64,000 nt of DNA from Geobacter argillaceus (GTDB lineage Bacteria > Desulfobacterota > Desulfuromonadia > Geobacterales > DSM-12255). The translations under genes and the position numbers were made by a program. The stretch is from NCBI RefSeq assembly GCF_007830735.1, contig NZ_VLLN01000010.1, positions 62,001 through 126,000 on the forward strand, written 5' to 3'. Of the stretch, positions 59,921-64,000 are shown one piece after another. The notes beneath the pieces were generated by a model that did not search any database, was not told the origin of the DNA, and saw only the letters and a program-made list of their open reading frames with translations. Position 1 is the first letter of the stretch; each line of letters starts with the position of its first letter.

Positions 59921-61021
59921 ATGAACAGCTCCCCTGAAACCATCCTGATCGTCTGTATCCGTTTGATCGGCGACGTCATTTTGACGACGCCGCTGATCGG
60001 CCTGCTCAAGGAGGCCTATCCGGAGGCGGCAATCGACCTCCTGGTAGGGAAGGGAACCGGTGAATTCCTGGAGAAAGATCCCCGTATCCGCCGTGTGCAC
60101 TATTCGGAAAAAGGCGGGACGGGGTATTTTCGGGAGATATTCCGCAAGTACGATCTGGCGATCAATATGAATGCCTCGGATCGGGGGAACATTGCCGTTC
60201 TCTTTGCCGGCAGGACGACGAGGGTCGGATTCTATCAAGGGTGGGGGGGGGGCTGGCGGAACCTCTGGAAGAGGCTCTTCTTTACGCATCCCATTCCATT
60301 TCCTGGCTATATGCATGTTGCTCGCATCAGTCAGCTGGTTTCCGAAGGGCTGGGTCACCGGGTTGAACGTCTGGAGGCAAAGGTCTATTGGGATGCTGCC
60401 GACCAAACGGCGGTTACTGAAACCCTTCGGACCCTGGACGTCATCGGCTCGTATTTTGTTATCCATCCGTTTGCCCGGTGGGATTATAAATACTGGCGCA
60501 TGGAGCGGTTTGCGGAAGTGAGCGATGCCCTGGTCGACCGATATGGCCTGCAGCCGGTCTGGACGTCGTCGCCGGACGCGCGCGAGATCGAATTGCTCGG
60601 CCAGGCTGCCTTGCTCTGCCGACACCGGCCGGCCCTGATCACTGGAGAGTTCAGTCTCAACCGGATGGCCTGCCTGCTTGCCAGTGCAACTTTCTACCTC
60701 GGCCTTGATACGGCGGTCAGCCACCTGGCAGCTACCGTCGGGGTGCCGATGGTGGCCCTTTACGGACCGACCTTTGCCGAACGTTGGTCCCCGTGGAACA
60801 ACAGCGGTCCGGCTGCTCAACAGTGCCCGGCTCTGCGCGGGAATCAGCAATGCGGCAGTATGGTGCTGCTCCAAAGCGATGAGGAGTGTGTACCGTGCGG
60901 CAACGCAGGGTGTGGCGATCTGGGCGGCGAGAGCCGCTGTCTGGCGGCTATCGGGACCGAGGATGTCCTGGCTGCGGCTGAGCGGTTGCTGGCAGGCAAG
61001 GAGCAAGCGTGCAACCGGTAA
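59921..61021 (+). CDS. GT9 heptosyltransferase-like protein (WaaQ-like)
   Basis: 366 residues. ILIVCIRLIGDVILTTPLIGLLKEAYP near the start, FVIHPFARWDYKYWRMERFAEVSDAL (about 187-212) and LGLDTAVSHLAATVGVPMVALYGPT (about 263-287) are WaaQ-type. A C-terminal Cys-rich segment has at least four cysteines. Predicted to add a branching heptose or related sugar. It starts 29 bases after the broken GT2 and overlaps the next gene by 13 bases. Confidence 0.88.
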   Translation: MNSSPETILIVCIRLIGDVILTTPLIGLLKEAYPEAAIDLLVGKGTGEFLEKDPRIRRVHYSEKGGTGYFREIFRKYDLAINMNASDRGNIAVLFAGRTTRVGFYQGWGGGWRNLWKRLFFTHPIPFPGYMHVARISQLVSEGLGHRVERLEAKVYWDAADQTAVTETLRTLDVIGSYFVIHPFARWDYKYWRMERFAEVSDALVDRYGLQPVWTSSPDAREIELLGQAALLCRHRPALITGEFSLNRMACLLASATFYLGLDTAVSHLAATVGVPMVALYGPTFAERWSPWNNSGPAAQQCPALRGNQQCGSMVLLQSDEECVPCGNAGCGDLGGESRCLAAIGTEDVLAAAERLLAGKEQACNR

Positions 61022-62286
61022 CGCGATGGCTGGTCCTTTCCTATTTTTCGCGCATTGACGGCATGGCCTGCGCTCAGCATCTGGATGATCGAATCCCCTA
61101 TTTGAGAGCAAACGGGATCGAACCGCTACTTCTTACCGGGGTGTGTGGTGGGCGCTGGCCGCAAATGGTTCATTCACGGGTTCCGTCTCTGGGACCGTCC
61201 GGAATCCGGTTCGAACTGCGTCACCTACGGCGACGGAGCAAATGGTGGAAGATGCTGGCGCCGGTGCTTACCATTTTGCTCCTCCCCTTCTATCTGCTGG
61301 AGAAATTGATAATCGATCTGGACAGTCAATGGTCCTGGTTCCCTCTGGCGATACTGAAGGGGGGACGCCTCTGCCGCCAGCATCAGCCCGAAGTCATCTA
61401 CTCGACCGGAGGCCCGGCCAGTGCCCATCTGGCGGCAGCCATAATCTCCCGTCGCAACGGTTTGCCGTGGATAGCTGAAGTCCAGGACCCGCTGGTGCAT
61501 GGAGACTGGCTGCGCAGTCGGCGTGCGTTGGCGGTTTTCAGCTGGCTGGAGCGTTTAATCTGCCGTCGTGCCGATGCCATTGTCTTTCTGACTGACGAAG
61601 CCCGTGAGGCGGCCGAACGCCGAACTGGCTTGGGACGACGTGGTTGGACCATTTTCCCAGGGGCGGATCCGTCTGCCATGCCGGATGTTGTGTACGAAAG
61701 GAGTGCCTTTTGCCGCTTCGCGCATTTCGGCTCGTTGGGAGGCTCCCGAAACCTGAAAGTATTCTTGGAGGGGTTACGTCTCCTGCTCGAGGAAAGACCG
61801 GAATTGGCTGATGTGATCCGGCTTGATCTCTACGGGACCTGTGATCGTCTCTCGCGACGGTTAATCAGTGAGTTCCTGGCGCCAGGGGTTATCCGAGACT
61901 ATGGACGTATACCGCGTAACGAATCACTGGTGGCCATGAAGCATTGCGATGTCCTGCTGCTCATCCAGAACACTGAGGAGTTTTCATCCGAGACGATTCC
62001 CTCAAAAACCTATGAATATCTGCATGTGGGGCGCCCGGTCCTAGGGTTGGTGCATCATAATCCTGGGCTTTCCCGGATGCTTGCGGCGCTTGGACACACC
62101 TCAGTATCCGCCGGTTCGCCCGAGGCGGTGAAACAGGCGATAGCCGACTGTTACAGCGGCTGGAAGAGTGCCGGCAACACGCCGGGGCAGCCGGTCTCCC
62201 CCTATACGGTGGCAGCGGCCGTTACCGAAATCATGTCCATTGCCGCTGTTGTTGGCCAGAAGGACTCAGGCGGACGCCATGGCTGA
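61009..62286 (+). CDS. Family 4-like glycosyltransferase
   Basis: 425 residues from GTG 61009. The N-terminal Rossmann region (WLVLSYFSRIDGMACAQHL) and 'VIYSTGGPASAHLAAAIISRRNGLPWIAEVQDPL' precede a nucleotide-sugar domain ending SETIPSKTYEYLHVGRPVLGLV (about 325-346), with the E-x7-E-type region. The block resembles GT4 enzymes such as WbuB-like transferases. A membrane-associated helix (about 82-100) is possible. Donor and acceptor unknown. Confidence 0.85.
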   Translation: MQPVTRWLVLSYFSRIDGMACAQHLDDRIPYLRANGIEPLLLTGVCGGRWPQMVHSRVPSLGPSGIRFELRHLRRRSKWWKMLAPVLTILLLPFYLLEKLIIDLDSQWSWFPLAILKGGRLCRQHQPEVIYSTGGPASAHLAAAIISRRNGLPWIAEVQDPLVHGDWLRSRRALAVFSWLERLICRRADAIVFLTDEAREAAERRTGLGRRGWTIFPGADPSAMPDVVYERSAFCRFAHFGSLGGSRNLKVFLEGLRLLLEERPELADVIRLDLYGTCDRLSRRLISEFLAPGVIRDYGRIPRNESLVAMKHCDVLLLIQNTEEFSSETIPSKTYEYLHVGRPVLGLVHHNPGLSRMLAALGHTSVSAGSPEAVKQAIADCYSGWKSAGNTPGQPVSPYTVAAAVTEIMSIAAVVGQKDSGGRHG

Positions 62287-63226
62287 ATGCAGCATCATCA
62301 TCGTCACCTACAACGGGTTACACGATTACACCGTCCCCTGCCTGGAGAGCATTTTCGGCAACAGCGGCAGCGAGGACTACGAAGTCATCGTTGTGGATAA
62401 CAACTCATCAGACGGCACCCCGGCCTATCTGACGGAACTGTCCGGACGCGAACCCCGGCTGAAATGCGTCCTCAATGCAACCAACCGCGGCTTTGCCGGT
62501 GGCAACAACGACGGCATCGGCAGGGCAACCGGCCGGATCATTGTCCTGTTGAACAACGATACCCGTGTGACCGGGGGATGGCTGGCTACCATGCGCTCTG
62601 CGCTGCTTGACGACCGGTCAATCGGTCTATTGGGACCGGTTTCCAATGCGGTCGGCAACGAACAGAAGATCTTCACCAGCGGCACGACGCCGGAGGAAAT
62701 CCTAGCTGAGGGTGCGCAGTGGACCCGGCGGAGCGCTGGTGAAACCTTTGAAGCCGAGCGGCTCGGCTTCTTTTGCGTGGCGATGCGCCGGGATGTGCTC
62801 GAAACCGTCGGAGTATTGGACGAGGCCTACGATCTGGGGTTTTTCGAGGACGACGATTACTGCATCCGGGTGCGGCAGGCAGGATACCGACTGTTATGCC
62901 GAGAGGACATCTTTCTCTATCACCGTGGAAGCGGATCGTTCGGCAAGATGCCCAGACAGACAAAGGAATTATTGAAAAAGAACCGCGTACTTTTGGAGCG
63001 AAAATTCGGGAACCTGCCGCTTCCCCGTCATCCGCGGGACCGGCAGTTGGACCTTGTGGAGCAGTATGTGCGACGCCTTTCTGACACGAAAGACTATGAA
63101 CGTATACAGCACAAAATCAACAACCGCTTGCATCTGGCGATGAATATGAAACCACGTGGCCTGTTCAAACGCCTTCGCTATCTCATACGTCTCAGGGCAG
63201 TGCGACGTTGCATCTTTTCACTATGA
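62279..63226 (+). CDS. Family 2 glycosyltransferase (rhamnosyltransferase-like)
   Basis: 315 residues from ATG 62279, eight bases inside the preceding gene. SIIIVTYNGLHDYTVPCLESIF (5-26), VVDNNSSDGTPAYL, GFAGGNNDGIG, ILLNNDTRVTGGWL (the DxD-equivalent NND) and 'LGFFEDDDYCIRVRQAGYRLLC' (acceptor-side ED-DYC) are typical of GT2 proteins of the rhamnosyltransferase/WcaA kind. The C-terminal 70 residues are basic. Confidence 0.9.
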   Translation: MAECSIIIVTYNGLHDYTVPCLESIFGNSGSEDYEVIVVDNNSSDGTPAYLTELSGREPRLKCVLNATNRGFAGGNNDGIGRATGRIIVLLNNDTRVTGGWLATMRSALLDDRSIGLLGPVSNAVGNEQKIFTSGTTPEEILAEGAQWTRRSAGETFEAERLGFFCVAMRRDVLETVGVLDEAYDLGFFEDDDYCIRVRQAGYRLLCREDIFLYHRGSGSFGKMPRQTKELLKKNRVLLERKFGNLPLPRHPRDRQLDLVEQYVRRLSDTKDYERIQHKINNRLHLAMNMKPRGLFKRLRYLIRLRAVRRCIFSL

Positions 63227-64000
63227 TTTGCAGTCCACCCCATGATCGGACTCACATCGCCATGAACAATTTAATGCCTTATTGCCTGGATGATCGATAC
63301 GCAACCACCCGCAGTGTGGTGGAAATGTTCAATATTGGCATTCAGCCCTCCACCACGTGTGGAGGGCTGAGAGCAAAATCTCATGGCAAGGCTTCGTATC
63401 CTGCAAAGCCCTTGATATCAATCATTACACCAGTGTTGAACGGCGCTTCCCATATTGAGGAAACTATCAGCAGCGTCATCAACCAGAGGTATGACAACAT
63501 AGAATTTATCGTCATTGATGGTTGTTCAGTGGACGGAACGCTTGATATCCTTCATCGATATGACCATTGCATCGATTTCTGGATCAGCGAGAAGGACAAC
63601 GGCGTCTATGATGCCATGAACAAAGGATTCAAACTCGCCACGGGAGACTGGATGCTGTTTCTCGGTGGAGATGATCTGCTCGTCAACTGTCTGGACAAGG
63701 TCGCATCGCATCTGATGGCCCCGGCGACCATCTACTATGGCGATGTCTACATGCCGGGCCAGCATTCATTGTATGGCGGCGAATTTTCCGCCTACAAGTT
63801 GATGTGTCGGAACATCCCGCATCAGGCGATATTTTATCCCCGTATCGTGGGACAAAAATACTGCTACGATGAACAATACCGCATCGTGGCAGATTATGAA
63901 CTCAATATCCGTTGTTTTAACGATCCCCACTTGGCGTTCTCTTATATGCCCATTCTCATAGCAATGTTTGATGATACTAACGGATTGTCGGCAACGGGTA
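63223..64000 (+). CDS. Family 2 glycosyltransferase (cut by window edge)
   Basis: The frame runs off the window. Starts at ATG 63223 (ATGA overlap with the preceding gene) or ATG 63262 are possible. The GT2 core begins only after about 63 residues: PLISIITPVLNGASHIEETI, FIVIDGCSVDGT, DNGVYDAMNKGFKLATGDWMLFLGGDD and DYELNIRCF. That is the WcaE/EpsE-like subgroup. The poorly conserved leader contains the hairpin at 63343-63369, so the true start may be later. The region is AT-richer than the LPS operon. Confidence 0.82.
   Translation, partial: MICSPPHDRTHIAMNNLMPYCLDDRYATTRSVVEMFNIGIQPSTTCGGLRAKSHGKASYPAKPLISIITPVLNGASHIEETISSVINQRYDNIEFIVIDGCSVDGTLDILHRYDHCIDFWISEKDNGVYDAMNKGFKLATGDWMLFLGGDDLLVNCLDKVASHLMAPATIYYGDVYMPGQHSLYGGEFSAYKLMCRNIPHQAIFYPRIVGQKYCYDEQYRIVADYELNIRCFNDPHLAFSYMPILIAMFDDTNGLSATG
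63343..63369. repeat. Perfect 11-bp inverted repeat in the leader of the last glycosyltransferase
   Basis: CAGCCCTCCAC and GTGGAGGGCTG flank CACGT. It could be a terminator-like or regulatory hairpin; no T run follows. Confidence 0.6.

Noticed and set aside
59633-61111. Minus-strand open frame of 492 codons
   Set aside because: Shadow of the GT9 gene; it also crosses the broken GT2.

Overview
The window looks like chromosomal DNA of a Geobacter-type bacterium (Desulfuromonadia, formerly Deltaproteobacteria). The call rests on gene content and order: a frdCAB-type succinate dehydrogenase/fumarate reductase, an acetate-symporter module (IclR regulator, DUF485 protein, SSS symporter, DUF294 protein), PilZ proteins, a GspA/GspB pair, a DgkA-PAP2 fusion, and one long lipid A/LPS operon in an evidently GC-rich genome. 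I saw no rRNA, tRNA, CRISPR array, transposase gene or prophage.

Layout. 1-3.4 kb: two coupled M16 peptidases, an exported peroxiredoxin and a cyclophilin. 3.4-5.4 kb: yebC-ruvC-ruvA operon on the minus strand, without ruvB. 5.5-11.2 kb: a small lipoprotein, then the acetate-uptake module and a PilZ protein. 11.3-16.2 kb: tgt, then frdCAB behind a long leader. 16.3-21 kb: cysE, mtaB and three poorly known minus-strand genes. 21-25 kb: gspB, gspA and a C-terminal processing protease. 25-34.5 kb: a second PilZ protein, mnmH, then pgpH-ybeY-dgkA/PAP2-corC-lnt and prfB, which has a programmed frameshift. 34.7-39.8 kb: envelope and folding proteins (SPOR-NlpC lipoprotein, DUF1015 protein, FKBP lipoprotein, MuiA-like protein, seven-repeat RCC1 lipoprotein). 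39.9-57.8 kb: lysS, lolCE-lolD, bamA, skp, lpxD, fabZ, lpxA, lpxB, msbA, a DUF374 acyltransferase, waaA, lpxK, a Trm112-like mini-protein and two heptosyltransferases. 57.8-64 kb: a more variable glycosyltransferase cluster with one broken gene and AT-richer members, running off the window.

The genes from lolCE to waaC form an outer-membrane assembly line: lipoprotein release, beta-barrel insertion, lipid A synthesis, flipping, late acylation, Kdo addition and core heptoses. The distal cluster then adds outer-core or O-antigen sugars.

The most unusual feature is in the gene junctions. Many carry short-period degenerate tandem arrays with 7-, 9- or 10-bp units, mostly arranged as facing inverted arms that could fold into hairpins. 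They repeatedly supply the stop codon of the upstream gene and, at two junctions, the GTG start and probable ribosome site of the next. Two further families are present in two copies each: a composite hairpin element of about 155-175 bp, and a GTAGGGG-type hairpin. I regard the period-7/9/10 junction arrays as the best candidate for an undescribed system.
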